From Chitinophaga sp. YR573 (GTDB lineage: Bacteria > Bacteroidota > Bacteroidia > Chitinophagales > Chitinophagaceae), in the NCBI RefSeq assembly GCF_900110995.1, contig NZ_FOJF01000002.1, forward strand, positions 1,364,001 through 1,428,000: DNA of 64,000 nucleotides. Reading direction: 5' to 3'. The notes under the pieces were generated by a model that searched no databases, was not told the origin of the DNA, and saw only the letters and a list, made by a program, of their open reading frames with translations. The translations under genes and the position numbers were made by a program. Positions 1-11,600 of the stretch are shown here, piece by piece. The first letter of the stretch is position 1. Each line of letters starts with the position of its first letter.

Positions 1-2123
1 GTATGTTTAAGAGCGGAGATATGAATTATAACCGCTGGAATTTCCGTTCTAATATCAATGCGAAAATTACAAATCGTTTAAGGGCTCAAATCCTTACTTC
101 CGGTTATCTTGATACAAAAAATCAACCTGGGGGAAGAGGCGTATGGGAAATGTTTAAATATACCTGGAACCAGTTACCTACCGATCAGATCTTTGCAAAC
201 AATAATCCACTATACCCCCATCTGGAGCCTGACAACGCTAACCCGGTGGTGATCACCAATTCGGATTATGTAGGCTCTCAGTCTTATAAGAACAAAAATT
301 TTCAGGGGCAGTTAGGACTGGAATATGATGTTCCCGGTATTAAAGGACTAAGCGCTAAAGCCATGTATAATTATGGCTTTAACATTAATGATAATACTCA
401 GATAAAAAAAGCCTATAGCCTGTATCAGTACGATCCGCAGAGCCAGCAATATCTGGCTACATTGGTAAGTACACCTTCTACAGTGAATCGTAATTACGGG
501 AACACTACTTCCAGTTTATTCCAGTTATCATTGAATTATAGTAAAAGATTTAATCAGGCACATAACGTGACGGGGTTATTATTGTATGAGGAGAGTGATA
601 CTAAAACAGATAACTTCTATGCACAAAGAGAATTCTCACTGGGTATCCCTTACCTGTTTGCCGGAGATGTAAACAACCAGATAGGATCTATGGATGGCGG
701 CGGATTGGGAGAAGTAGTAACCCGCGGACTGGTAGGTAAATTCGGGTATGATTTCAAATCAAAATACATTCTTGATTTTAGTTTCCGTTATGATGGTTCC
801 AGTAAATTCAATTCCGCCAAACAATGGGGATTCTTTCCTGCCGCTTCTGTAGGATGGCGTTTGAGTGAAGAACCCTTTATTCAGCATATCATTCCTGCCC
901 GTACCCTGAGTAACCTCAAGATCCGTGCTTCCTATGGTAAAACAGGAGATGATGCTTTTACTGCTTTCCAGTCGTTCCCCGGTTATAACTACCCCGTAAA
1001 CGGATATATTTTCGGTGGCAATTATATAAATGGTCTGGCCTCAAGAGGAGGAGTAAATCCTAACCTCACCTGGTTAACAGCCAAAACTTTGAACATAGGA
1101 TTAGACCTGGATTTATGGAGAGGATTAATAGGTGGTTCTGTTGATTACTTCATCAGGAACAGAGACGGATTACCTGCAACAAGGACCACTACTTTACCCG
1201 GTACAGTAGGCACCAATCTTCCACAGGAAAACCTGAACAGCGATCAGACAAAAGGAATAGAATTTCTGTTGACCCATCGTAATCATATCGGTCAGTTCAC
1301 CTATAATATCAGTGCTAATATTTCTTCTACCAGAACAATGACGCGCCATGTAGAACAAACGCAGGCGGGGAACTCTTATGAGAACTGGAAGAACTCTCAG
1401 CAGGACCGCTACACCAATATCTGGTGGGGCAAGCAATATGCTGGGCAATACACATCCTATGATCAGATTTATAACCATGATGTAAATGCGGGCGGTGGTA
1501 ATCAGAATGTGGTACCAGGAGATTACTATTACACCGATTGGAATAATGATGGTGTAATTGATGCAAAGGATGAATCGCCTATCGCTGTAAGAGATTTGCC
1601 AATGATCAACTATGGTGTATCTATAGGTGCAGGCTGGAAAGGATTTGACCTGAACATGTTGTTACAGGGAGCTACTAAATTCTACGTGCAGTACGCAGAG
1701 CAGATGGCTACTCCTTTGATGTACGGAAGAAGTTCCCTTACCCAGTTCCTCGACAGATGGCATACTGCTGATCCCAATGCGGATGTTTTTGATCCTAATA
1801 CAGTATGGGTGCCGGGGTATTATCCGGCTATGGGATCTCCCGTTGCAGAAGGTACCCGTGCGGTGCAGAGTGCTGCTTACCTGCGTATTAAATCACTTGA
1901 AATAGGATATACACTACCTGTGGCCCTGTTGCACAAAGCAGGCATACACAGTGTAAGAGTATATGTAAACAGTTACAACCTGGCCACTTTTACAGGTCTT
2001 AAAAACAGTGATCCTGAGCATCCGGGCGTAGTAGCAGATGGCGCAGATTGGAACTATTCTCAGGGAGGGTATAAATATCCGATGAACAGGACATACAGCT
2101 TAGGTGCCAGTATCACTTTTTAA
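1..2123 (+). CDS. SusC/RagA-type TonB-dependent receptor, C-terminal part
   Basis: This is the C-terminal part (about 706 residues) of an outer-membrane SusC-family receptor; the gene runs in from the left edge, so the signal peptide, carboxypeptidase-like domain and plug are missing. The visible part is beta-barrel, with the family block FDYDGSSKF-like 'FRYDGSSKFN' followed by 'GFFPAASVGWRLSEEPF', and it ends in the aromatic terminus SLGASITF, as outer-membrane barrels do. The SusD gene follows 13 bases after the stop, so the two form the usual SusCD glycan or peptide importer. The substrate cannot be read from the sequence. Confidence 0.95.
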   Translation, partial: MFKSGDMNYNRWNFRSNINAKITNRLRAQILTSGYLDTKNQPGGRGVWEMFKYTWNQLPTDQIFANNNPLYPHLEPDNANPVVITNSDYVGSQSYKNKNFQGQLGLEYDVPGIKGLSAKAMYNYGFNINDNTQIKKAYSLYQYDPQSQQYLATLVSTPSTVNRNYGNTTSSLFQLSLNYSKRFNQAHNVTGLLLYEESDTKTDNFYAQREFSLGIPYLFAGDVNNQIGSMDGGGLGEVVTRGLVGKFGYDFKSKYILDFSFRYDGSSKFNSAKQWGFFPAASVGWRLSEEPFIQHIIPARTLSNLKIRASYGKTGDDAFTAFQSFPGYNYPVNGYIFGGNYINGLASRGGVNPNLTWLTAKTLNIGLDLDLWRGLIGGSVDYFIRNRDGLPATRTTTLPGTVGTNLPQENLNSDQTKGIEFLLTHRNHIGQFTYNISANISSTRTMTRHVEQTQAGNSYENWKNSQQDRYTNIWWGKQYAGQYTSYDQIYNHDVNAGGGNQNVVPGDYYYTDWNNDGVIDAKDESPIAVRDLPMINYGVSIGAGWKGFDLNMLLQGATKFYVQYAEQMATPLMYGRSSLTQFLDRWHTADPNADVFDPNTVWVPGYYPAMGSPVAEGTRAVQSAAYLRIKSLEIGYTLPVALLHKAGIHSVRVYVNSYNLATFTGLKNSDPEHPGVVADGADWNYSQGGYKYPMNRTYSLGASITF

Positions 2124-2136
2124 AATGCACAACCAC

Positions 2137-3939
2137 ATGAAAAAATTATTGATAGTTCTACTTTTTATCTCCTGTAATAAATTAGACGTAGCACCATTGA
2201 ATATTATCCAGGACAAGGACGTATTCAACAATGAAAATGGTATTACCGCATACATGGCCACTATCTACAAGGCCCTGCCAATAGAGGACTTTTATTATCG
2301 CCAGGATGGTAACGGTTTTGCCCGCGGATGGGAATTGTTTTATCATCCCGGGGCATTATGCGGAGAACTGGTAGGCCCTTATGGCGGTACCGGAGATGGG
2401 GCAGGAGGTTTTGCCTACTGGCCTTATGCAGATATCCGTACGGTGAATTATCTGATAGAAAACCTGCCTAAGAATGCGATTAACTTTTCTAAAGAGAAGG
2501 TGAATCAATGGCTGGGGGAGGCTTATTTCTGCCGGGCCTATTTCTACTTTGCCCTGGTGAAAAGATATGGTGGTATCCCTATTATCAAAACAGTACAGAA
2601 TTACCCGGAACAAAGCATAGAAGAATTGCAGGTACACAGGGATAAAGAAGTGGACGTCTGGAAATTCGTGGCTGCTGATCTGGATAGCGCTTATAACCTG
2701 ATGCCTGAAACCAGTTCCAGAGGAAGAGCGAACCGTTATGTAGCTGCAGCCCTGAAATCAAGGGCCATGTTATACGCAGGTAGTATTGCGAAATATGGTT
2801 CTCTCAACTTCGTCGCTGGTGATGCAAGAGAGCTGGGCTATGCCGGTATTCCGGCGGCTGAGGCGAATGGCTTCTTCCAGCAGGCATGGGATGCTGCGCA
2901 TTTAGTAGAAGGGCATTATGATTTGTATAAGAAGAAACCGGATAACAAGGAACAGAACTATGCAGATCTTTTTTTAGATGCTGATAGTCCGGAGAATATA
3001 CTTGTCAGGGATTATTCGCTCACCAGCAATACGGCTCATAGCTGGGACGCTACCATGACCTGCCGCTACATGACGGCTGATGGCCTTTCCCGTGCTTATC
3101 CAACCCTGGAATTCGTAGAACGTTTTGTAGGTAGTTTACCTGTCGTTAACCCTGATGGTACGCCCCGTCGGTTTAATAGTACAGCGGAACTGATGCAGGC
3201 TACAGAGCCCCGTTTACTGGCCACTGTATACTTCCCTGGCGCTACGCTCAGAGGACGGCAGTTTGATACCCAGAGAGGCATATATGATCATTTCACGGGA
3301 ACAGCGGCAGCGGAGCTGGGCAACAATCCGCCTAACCTGTCTTCCCGTCATTTATCCGGAAGTACCGATGCACTCTATAATGGCAAACGTATTATCGGTT
3401 TCACGGGTGTCAGCACCAATGGAGATGATATGACCCGCACCGGCTTTTATGTGCGCAAATACGTAGACTATAAACGTGATCAGTCGCAATGTGGTCTTTA
3501 CATGAGTACCCAGAGCTGGATCGATATCCGTTATGCGGAAGTGTTGTTAAATCGTGCAGAAGCTGCGGTAGAATTAAATAATACCAGTGATGCTGTTACT
3601 ATTCTCAATAAAATAAGGGACCGTGCCGGTGCGCCTGCTGTTAGCGGTATTATCACTATAGATACTGTCAGGAATGAACGTTGCAAGGAGCTGGCTTTTG
3701 AAAAACAATTCTGGTGGGATCTGAGGAGATGGAGGATTGCAGACCAGGTACTGGATAATACAAAATTCCATGCCCTACTGCCTTATTATGTGGCGGATGA
3801 AGATAAATACATCTTCCTTCGTGAGCTGGAACCTTTCCAGCGCTCTTATACTTTTGAAAAGAAATTTTACTACGAACCCATACCAGGAGGTGAATTAGGA
3901 AAGAACCCGAATTTATATCCGAATAACCCGAACTTCTAA
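2137..3939 (+). CDS. SusD/RagB family outer-membrane lipoprotein
   Basis: Surface lipoprotein that forms the lid of the SusC partner encoded just upstream. I chose ATG 2137 because it gives a clean lipoprotein signal, MKKLLIVLLFISC with the lipid-acceptor Cys at residue 13; longer in-frame starts (GTG 2104, ATG 2125) overlap the SusC end or add residues before the signal. The TPR-rich SusD body is seen in 'AYFCRAYFYFALVKRYGGIPII', and the C-terminal SusD block includes 'RNERCKELAFEKQFWWDLRRWR'. It ends PNNPNF, typical of the family. Length (600 residues) is on the long side for SusD proteins. Confidence 0.95.
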   Translation: MKKLLIVLLFISCNKLDVAPLNIIQDKDVFNNENGITAYMATIYKALPIEDFYYRQDGNGFARGWELFYHPGALCGELVGPYGGTGDGAGGFAYWPYADIRTVNYLIENLPKNAINFSKEKVNQWLGEAYFCRAYFYFALVKRYGGIPIIKTVQNYPEQSIEELQVHRDKEVDVWKFVAADLDSAYNLMPETSSRGRANRYVAAALKSRAMLYAGSIAKYGSLNFVAGDARELGYAGIPAAEANGFFQQAWDAAHLVEGHYDLYKKKPDNKEQNYADLFLDADSPENILVRDYSLTSNTAHSWDATMTCRYMTADGLSRAYPTLEFVERFVGSLPVVNPDGTPRRFNSTAELMQATEPRLLATVYFPGATLRGRQFDTQRGIYDHFTGTAAAELGNNPPNLSSRHLSGSTDALYNGKRIIGFTGVSTNGDDMTRTGFYVRKYVDYKRDQSQCGLYMSTQSWIDIRYAEVLLNRAEAAVELNNTSDAVTILNKIRDRAGAPAVSGIITIDTVRNERCKELAFEKQFWWDLRRWRIADQVLDNTKFHALLPYYVADEDKYIFLRELEPFQRSYTFEKKFYYEPIPGGELGKNPNLYPNNPNF

Positions 3940-3949
3940 AATTGCCGTC

Positions 3950-4648
3950 ATGAAAAATATAATAACCGCATTGTTTTTATTCTCTGCAATAGCCTGTACT
4001 AAAACAGATAATCTGTCTGGCCCTGATGCCGGTTTTAAAGGCAGGTTGATAGACAGTACTGATAACAAAAACAATTTCCTTACAGAAACAGGTGGCACTC
4101 AGATTAAGCTGGAAGAACTGAGCTGGAGCGCTACACCTACTCCTCAGTATATCCCTTCTAAATCTGATGGTACGTTTGAGGATACTAAACTCTTCAGTGG
4201 TCATTATCGTGTTACGCCTGTTAATGGAGCCTTCTGGCCGGTTGCAGGTATTGAACTGGATATCAATGGACTTACCACGCATGATTTCCAGCTTACTCCA
4301 TATCTGCGTATCATCAATTTTGAACATAGTTTATCCGGAGATACCCTGATCATGCGCTTTAACCTGGATGCTCCCATTAAAGATGGGTTGCCTTCTATTA
4401 TTGATATAAAACCTTTCGTGAATGTGGATAGTTATGTTGGCAGTGGCGCTACTATCAGTCAGTATACTGATCCGAATAAAATAGATATCAGCAGCAACTG
4501 GTCTGATCTCATTGCACAAACAACTTACGAAGTAAAGGTGCCTGATCTGAAACAGGGCAGAACATTTTATGCAAGGGTAGGAGTACGTGTAAATGATAGT
4601 TATAAGCAGTTCAATTATTCAGAAATAATAAAGGTAGAGGTACCTTAA
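3950..4648 (+). CDS. DUF3823-type lipoprotein of a SusCD locus
   Basis: A 232-residue predicted lipoprotein (MKNIITALFLFSAIAC, Cys at 16) that starts 10 bases after the SusD stop. The sequence begins with 'GFKGRLIDSTDNKN' and continues as a beta-sandwich-like protein with 'NGAFWPV' and 'DFQLTPYLRI', which matches my recollection of the DUF3823 family, found next to SusC/SusD pairs in Bacteroidota. It is probably an accessory surface-exposed component of the same importer; its exact role is unknown. The assignment rests on pattern and context, not on a search. Confidence 0.75.
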   Translation: MKNIITALFLFSAIACTKTDNLSGPDAGFKGRLIDSTDNKNNFLTETGGTQIKLEELSWSATPTPQYIPSKSDGTFEDTKLFSGHYRVTPVNGAFWPVAGIELDINGLTTHDFQLTPYLRIINFEHSLSGDTLIMRFNLDAPIKDGLPSIIDIKPFVNVDSYVGSGATISQYTDPNKIDISSNWSDLIAQTTYEVKVPDLKQGRTFYARVGVRVNDSYKQFNYSEIIKVEVP

Positions 4649-4702
4649 TAATATTGATAGAGTCCGGTATAATGATAAAGTGACTATTAAGTAACAGCTA
4701 CC

Positions 4703-5587
4703 TTAACCTTTACCAAAATACACTTTACATTGTGGCAGTGCCCGCCGGATTCTTTCTTTCTCTGTTGTACTAAAAACATTATCGGTAGCTATCAGTGTTT
4801 TTAGTTGCTGTAGTCTGCCAATATCTGCCGGTAAAATACGAATCTTATTTCCTGAGATTACCAGTAATTGTAACTTTGTTAACTGTGTAATAGAATCCGG
4901 TAATTTCTCTAATTTATTATTATTGATAATCAAGGTTTGCAGATTACTCATCTGGCCCAGTGCTTCCGGAATTTGCCGGATATAGTTATAACTAATATTC
5001 ATCTCCTGGATATTATCCAATGCCCATACAGGATCAAATTCGTTAAACTGATTATAACTGAGATTAAATACTCTTAAATGATTTAACCTATTAATAGAAA
5101 CCGGTAGATGACTTAATTGATTATTCTCTAATTCCAGTACTTCCAGACGTTGGCAATTACCTATTGCATCATCTATCAGAATCAATGTGTTCTGCGCTGC
5201 ATTCAAAGATTGTAGTTTCTTAAGCCTGCCAATAGCTGCTGGTATTTTAGAAACATTATTATCTGCCATATCCAGCTTCTTAAGCTGATTAAGCTTTGCA
5301 ATATCCGTAGGGATATCCCGTAATTTATTCTCCTGTACATTTAATACCTCTAACCGGGAAAGAGAAAACAAATCCTTATCCCATGCTTCAAAGTTATTCC
5401 GCATCAGGTTCAGAAAACGCAAGTTGGTCAAAAGAACAATACTGTCATTTAAATCAAATAATTGCCTGTCCCGCAGATTCAGTTGCGTAGCATTATTTTG
5501 TATCGCTTCCCTGATATTATAATAAATAACAGGTGTTTGAGCGAAAGTATTAACCGCTATAAACAACAATAATAATATCCTCATCAA
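4703..5587 (-). CDS. Secreted leucine-rich-repeat protein
   Basis: A 294-residue protein with a signal peptide (MMRILLLLFIAVNTFAQ) followed by about nine leucine-rich repeats of 23 residues, of the form L..L..LNLxxNxLxxLPxxIxxLxxL (for example 'LEVLELENNQLSHLPVSINR' and 'LQTLIINNNKLEKLPDSITQ'). Such repeats usually bind other proteins. There is no membrane anchor and no recognised enzyme domain. It is read in the same direction as the large phosphatase gene upstream, but a perfect palindrome (5600-5623) separates the two, so it may be transcribed only by read-through. Function unknown. Confidence 0.85.
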   Translation of the reverse strand: MMRILLLLFIAVNTFAQTPVIYYNIREAIQNNATQLNLRDRQLFDLNDSIVLLTNLRFLNLMRNNFEAWDKDLFSLSRLEVLNVQENKLRDIPTDIAKLNQLKKLDMADNNVSKIPAAIGRLKKLQSLNAAQNTLILIDDAIGNCQRLEVLELENNQLSHLPVSINRLNHLRVFNLSYNQFNEFDPVWALDNIQEMNISYNYIRQIPEALGQMSNLQTLIINNNKLEKLPDSITQLTKLQLLVISGNKIRILPADIGRLQQLKTLIATDNVFSTTEKERIRRALPQCKVYFGKG

Positions 5588-5599
5588 ATAACTTTAAAA

Positions 5600-5623
5600 C
5601 AGGGACTCCATATGGAGTCCCTG
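5600..5623 (-). terminator. Perfect 24-bp palindrome, likely terminator
   Basis: A perfect palindrome with half-site CAGGGACTCCAT lies 7 bases past the stop of the 2256-residue gene. On the minus strand it is followed directly by GTTTTAAAG, so an RNA hairpin would sit before a short U-run. Its core (ACTCC/GGAGT) resembles the hairpins at 37970-38180. It likely ends the peroxidase/phosphatase operon before the LRR gene, although the hairpin would have almost no loop unless the central pairs open. Confidence 0.65.
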
Positions 5624-5630
5624 CAAACAA

Positions 5631-8600
5631 TTATCTTGAATAGAACAACAAACGTTTAGTCGTCTGATGCGCTGTACGTATTACAATCAACAATGCCTGA
5701 CTATGCTTCACATATGGAGCTATATTGAAATGCAGCTTTTGCAGCATTCCGGTTGCTTTATAATTCCCCATCTGTGCCAGTTTTTTGCCCAGCAAATCAA
5801 ACAATTCAAGAGACACATGCTCACCTTCCTCTAATTTAAACTCTATTGTAACCTGCCCGTCAGTAGGGTTTGGATAGATCCTGACATTTTTGGAAGGTAC
5901 ATCCGGTACAGTAACAATCGTATCCTTCACCAGTATGTACTGCTTTTTAGTAGTTGTATTCGTCCCGGCTCTGTTAGAAGCAGATAAGGTTACATCATAC
6001 ACACCAGACGTATTGTACGCTATTACCGGTATAGAATCAACCGCTACCGCCGGGGTACCACCTGTAAATGTCCAGTTGCGGCTTAAAGGATGATTGGTAC
6101 TGAGGTCAGTAAATGTGATGGAGCTGCCTTTAAATATTTCTACCTGAGAAGCTTTGAAATCTACAAAGGGAGCAGGTGCTATTACCTCTATATACTGAGG
6201 GTAAACCGCCGTATCTGCACCAGCAGAGTTAGATACCTGCAAAGTAGCCGTATAGAAGCCAATACTGTCATAAGTAACCCTTTCTGTTGCATTGGACGAA
6301 GTAGCAGGAGAGCCACCTTCAAACAGCCAGTGTCTGTTAGTAGGATAGTATTTACTGGTATCTGTAAATATTACACTATTGCCGGCAATCAGTACCATCG
6401 TATCTGCTTTAAACCCTGCTACCGGTGGCTGGTTACCCAGGTTCTCATGCAGTGCAAATACAATCGTAGCAGAATTATCAAATTTCACATTATTGGTGGT
6501 AGCATCCGGCTGTGCCGCATTAGAACCATTCGGATGCTGAATAGAGATAAATCCAAATCGATAATCAGGAGAGAAGGTCAATCCTGTAGGCTCTCCACCG
6601 GCAGGCGTAGAGCCAAACAGTTCCACCTTTGGCTGGCTTTGTGAATGGTCCGGACGAACAACCCAAATATAGTTGTTATCCCCATCCTGGCATACCCACA
6701 TATTCCCCTTATCATCAAAGGCCAGGTTATCATTACCACCGCCCCATGCTTCCGTATAAACACCCTGTTTAGTGTAAATGTCATAAGACATACCACCTAC
6801 AAATGTTTCAAAGTTATCAGCAGTTTCTCCTTTATCACTAAAGCGATATACACGTCCTTTACCTTTAGAAGCAAAGTATATTTTACCATCAACCGGACTG
6901 ATATCACAATCTTCAATACCATTAAAATTAGTACCACCTAAAGATGCCGCTATATTACTCATATTGTTACGGTCACTTTTGGTAGTATTCGGTACCTGTA
7001 TCCACTTCGCCGTGCTTACGGGTGGTTCATCATTTACCAGTGGCTGGTCCAGGCTTAATACATACACCGTTCCTGCACTCAGATTGCCTGGTATATCTGC
7101 CACAAATTTATACATGCAATGTGTACCACCATCTTCTCCGTAATACACTGTTTTGCGGTCAGAAGAAACAACTACGTTCTCGTGATTAATGCGGCCTAAA
7201 GCCCACAACTTATCCTGTTTACCATCGTTATCATGATCTATGACTTTTGAAGTAACAGGATCGATCTCCACTGCCCAACCCACATCCTCATAACCATCTC
7301 CGTTCAGATCTCCGCTATTCAGAGATTCCTCGCAGGTGATGACAGTACCCCATGGGGTAATACCGCCAGAACAGTTACGGGTGGTGGTAATCAGATTGTT
7401 GTTGTATAAGTCTACCGGCTGAGAAGTATCCACGGCCCATAAACGGGAAGAATCATTATAATGAATATCCAACATGGAAACACCACCAGGTGTGTTCTCA
7501 TGGTTCACAGAAAGATGACCACGTGTACTGCTACCATTAACAGGCAGGTAAGCGGTGAAGTCAGCATTACCCGGAACAGTACCACCCACTGTATAATTAT
7601 CTCCCTGTTTAAAGATCATCTGGAAACGATGCTCTTCAGGGAATAAGAATTTATCCGTAGGAGCGGTAGGTACTATAGAAGTAAAGCAGGAGATATGTCT
7701 TCCGCTACAGTCAGCCGGTGGATTTAATATCGGAGCATCCTTTATGTAAAGATCAAAACCAAGGTCAGAACTTTGTCCGTTACGGTTATGGATCTCTACA
7801 GCTATCTGGTTCTTACCCTGCCTGAAAGCAGATTTAGGAACCCTGAAAGTATAATAAGTACTTTCAGCAGCACCATCAATTGTATTAACAGAGATTGTCT
7901 TATAATCTATCAGACCCGTCGGCATGTTATCACGGATCACTTCATTACCATTAATGTAAACGATAGCGCCATCATCCCTGCGTAAACCAATTTCCACAAA
8001 GTCAGTTAATATAGCAGTATCTATCATAATAGCCCTGCGGAAGTAATCGGTAATGATCTTATTAGCGTTATCAGGGCCATAAGAAATAGTAGTGGTCATA
8101 GGATCACCATAACCTAAAGGACCCTTCCCGTCAGGCCAGGAAGTGTCATTGTAAGTTGTGTCTTTCCAGGCAACGGTATCCAGACTTACACCCGTATCCA
8201 GATAATTCCAGGCGGAACCTTTCGCTAATGGAAAAGTAGCAGGGCCTAAGGGTGGTAACTCGTATCCAACAGACATATCAAAGCTCAGATCGGAACTGCT
8301 GGCAGAAGCCTGATGCAATTCCACAGCGATTACATTAATACCATCTTTCAGCAGGTTGGCCGTCTTTGTTCTGTAATAAGTAGTCTCGTCTGCATCATTT
8401 ATGGTAGAAGAAGCATAGGTATTATAAGCAACAGCTCCTGCAGGCATATTTGTACGGAATGCTTCAGTACCGTTTACATAAACGATAGCGCCATCATCTC
8501 TCAGTACATCAAACAACAGTGAATCATATTGTGTATGATCATCTACTTTGAAGATATGACGCAGGTAATAGGTAGGACGTTTATTCGCAGCATTGCCGCC

Positions 8601-11600
8601 ATAATCAAGTGTGGTAGATTGATTATTATCTCCATAACCCAAAATCGCATCACCAAAGGCCCAGGCGCTGTCATTGTAATTGATGGCGGTCCAGCTGCTA
8701 TCCTTTAAATCAATTCCCTTATCATTATATTTCCAGGAAGATTTTGCTGCAACCGGGAACTTTCCATTGTAATATTTATGAGGGATGGTATAAGTAACAA
8801 CAAGACGTGCTGCATTGGCAGGATTATTCTCATAAGCCTGTGCCACACGTTTTGCAGTATTGGCAGTATATCCGGGGATCTTCGCGGCCGCAGGATCGAT
8901 CATTGTAAACAACATCGCATTACCCGGTGTCCAGTTAGGCCTGTTTACAATAGTCTGCAATAAGCCGGAAACATCCGGTGTACGCTGGTTAACACCTGCT
9001 TCTCCCACAGTAGTGAAAGGGCCCGGTTTCCAGATAATAGTATCACCATAATACATGATACGGTGATAAATATCGTAATCGAATGTACTCATGGTAAGCG
9101 GATTATCTACATTCTCCACACCCATCAATACATTTACATCTCCGGAAGTATTTACCTCATCCACAGTAAACTGTAAATAAGCGCTGCTGATAGTTGCTCC
9201 CTGTGGAATGGTTACACCTGCGAACCGTACGCCCAGTAACTGATCGCTGGTCCCGTCTTTTGTAAATTCAAGATCAGAACTGGTGATGTACATAGTTCCC
9301 GCTGTAATATCCTGTTCAGCATCATCACTGCCTGCACTTACCTGGAAAGTAGCGCCAAGAACAGCTGTAGTATCAGCCTTCCAACCCAGGCGATAGATAC
9401 CTTTTTCAAGGAACACATTACTGAAGGTAACATTGGTGCCATCGGATACACCCTGACTAACAACCTCTACAGAATCCGTACTCAACAGATAATACAGACC
9501 GGCTTTTTTTATAATAGAATCATACTTTGGTAAAGCCTGTGGAAGATTGATCTTAATATTAGCAAAGGAAGTATTTAAAGGATTTATTTCCCATCCGCCT
9601 TTCAGATAAAACAAATCATTCTTTTTGCCAAATGAGGTGTCAATATTTTTACCTGTTATAATATTGCTGTTATAGGCACTGATCTTATCAGGAAAACTAA
9701 GTCCCGTATTGGCTATGTTAGAACGGCTCCAGTTTGCTCTTACTGTATCTTTATACAAAGGTGTAATGTCAGCTACCGGAGCAGTACCAGCTATCAGTGC
9801 CCCTCCGTTGAATTTAATAGTATCGGTCATGGCACCGATGCTCATAAAACTTGTATCTGTATGTGCGCCAAAATTATAATACAGTTGTAAGCCACTTTCT
9901 TTTCCGGAAAGCGGATAATGCATATGCTTCTTTATGCTATCCTGTGGTAAGGCTACATTCCAGATTCTCAGTTCATCCATCTCTGCGGCTAAATTACCTC
10001 CGTAAGCAGGGCTATACCCAAATCCCATACCTGTAGTATTAGGTACATAGGATGCAAAAGTGGTTTCAGCTACTTTCTCTCCGTTCACGTAATAGATGAG
10101 ACTACCATTTTGTTTAGCCGTTACTGCTACATGGTTCCATTCTCCTATATTCCATATGTCCCCTTTATCTGAGATAGAATTCCATCCACTGCCATTGGTA
10201 CCTGCTACTACATTCAGTTTATTATTATCGGGATACTCAAAAGAGAGCCCTGTTGTTAAATTATTCACGCGTGCATTGCTGGCAAGAATCTTGAAATTAC
10301 TACCGGGATCAGCATTCAGTTTTCCCCAGAATTCGATAGTGAAATCTTTGCTAAGCGCTGTATTGACAAGATTAGAAGGAATGAACATTTTGGACGCAGT
10401 AGACAGCTGCAATGCATTCCCATGGTTATTCGTGTTTCCGGTAAGCTGTTGTAGTGTAGTGTCTGCAATCAGTTTACTGTATATGTTTATTTCATCTAAT
10501 GATCCTATGAACTGTTTTTTCTCAAAGTTATTACCTATCAACAGTGGTCCTGAAATGGCTTCCGGTGGCATTACGTTGGTCCAGTTTCCAACTTCTGCAC
10601 CGTTATAGTAAATCCATAGACGGTGTCTGACGTTGTCCAGTTTCCAGGTAAGATGTGTCCACTTGTTAATGAAAATCTTCGCCGTTGAAGCATACCTTAT
10701 ATTGGTAGTATGATTGATATAGTAAGGATGACCTTCCTTATCAAATCCCATCGTGAATTTACCATTTGAGAATATAGCGGAACCCGTATCGCTTAACTCT
10801 GAAGGATTTACCCAGCAGGCAAAGGAGAATGTACGGTCATTAAGATCGAAGCCAGTTACATGGAATGCATCAATCTGAGATCCTTTTACGAAAACACCGG
10901 CCATTTCTTTATTTCCAAGTCTGTCATCTCCGTAAGTAATTCCGATAAACTGGCCTAACCATGGATTTATCGTAGAATCTACAGCTTCACCATTAGCGTT
11001 TGCATTCCCATCAAAAGTAAACCATAAGTTTTTACTGCTGTCGTCTATACTTTTCAGCATCTGCTCATGGATGTATGTAGTAAAATAAGCTTCACCATTT
11101 AAACCAACATAATCTATTTTCAAACGCCTGTTATGCTCTTTTCCATGTGCCAGGATCCTTAAATAAGTTTGTTTTATACCACTTAATATAACTTCACGGG
11201 TATAGTCAACTGTAAACTGACCAGTACCTACATCAGAGTTGAGGTTGCCTGATAGTAAGTCGAACAATGGATACTTCAGATCATTGTAACGACCGTACAA
11301 TTCCTGTTCATGAATATCCGCGCTTAAGCAAAGTACGCCATCAATGTTATTGTCTTTTATAAACTTAACCAGTTCATCTCCCTGTGCTGTAACGGAGAAA
11401 TTCCGTCCGCCCCAGTGTTTATCAAAAGCAGGTGTTCCTGAAATGAGGATTTTGAAGGTAGCTGTAGAATGTAATAATCCCTGCTTTAACCATTCGAGTT
11501 GTTCCGGCCCCAGTTGTTGCTGGATACCATCGCGGTAACTACGATTATCTAAAAGGAAATATTCTACATCCAGTAATTTGTAGGAAGAAAATAATCCCTG

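Noticed and set aside
6090..6644. 184-codon plus-strand frame inside the phosphatase fusion gene
   Set aside because: It is a shadow of the minus-strand gene; composition is not protein-like and no start context or family was seen.
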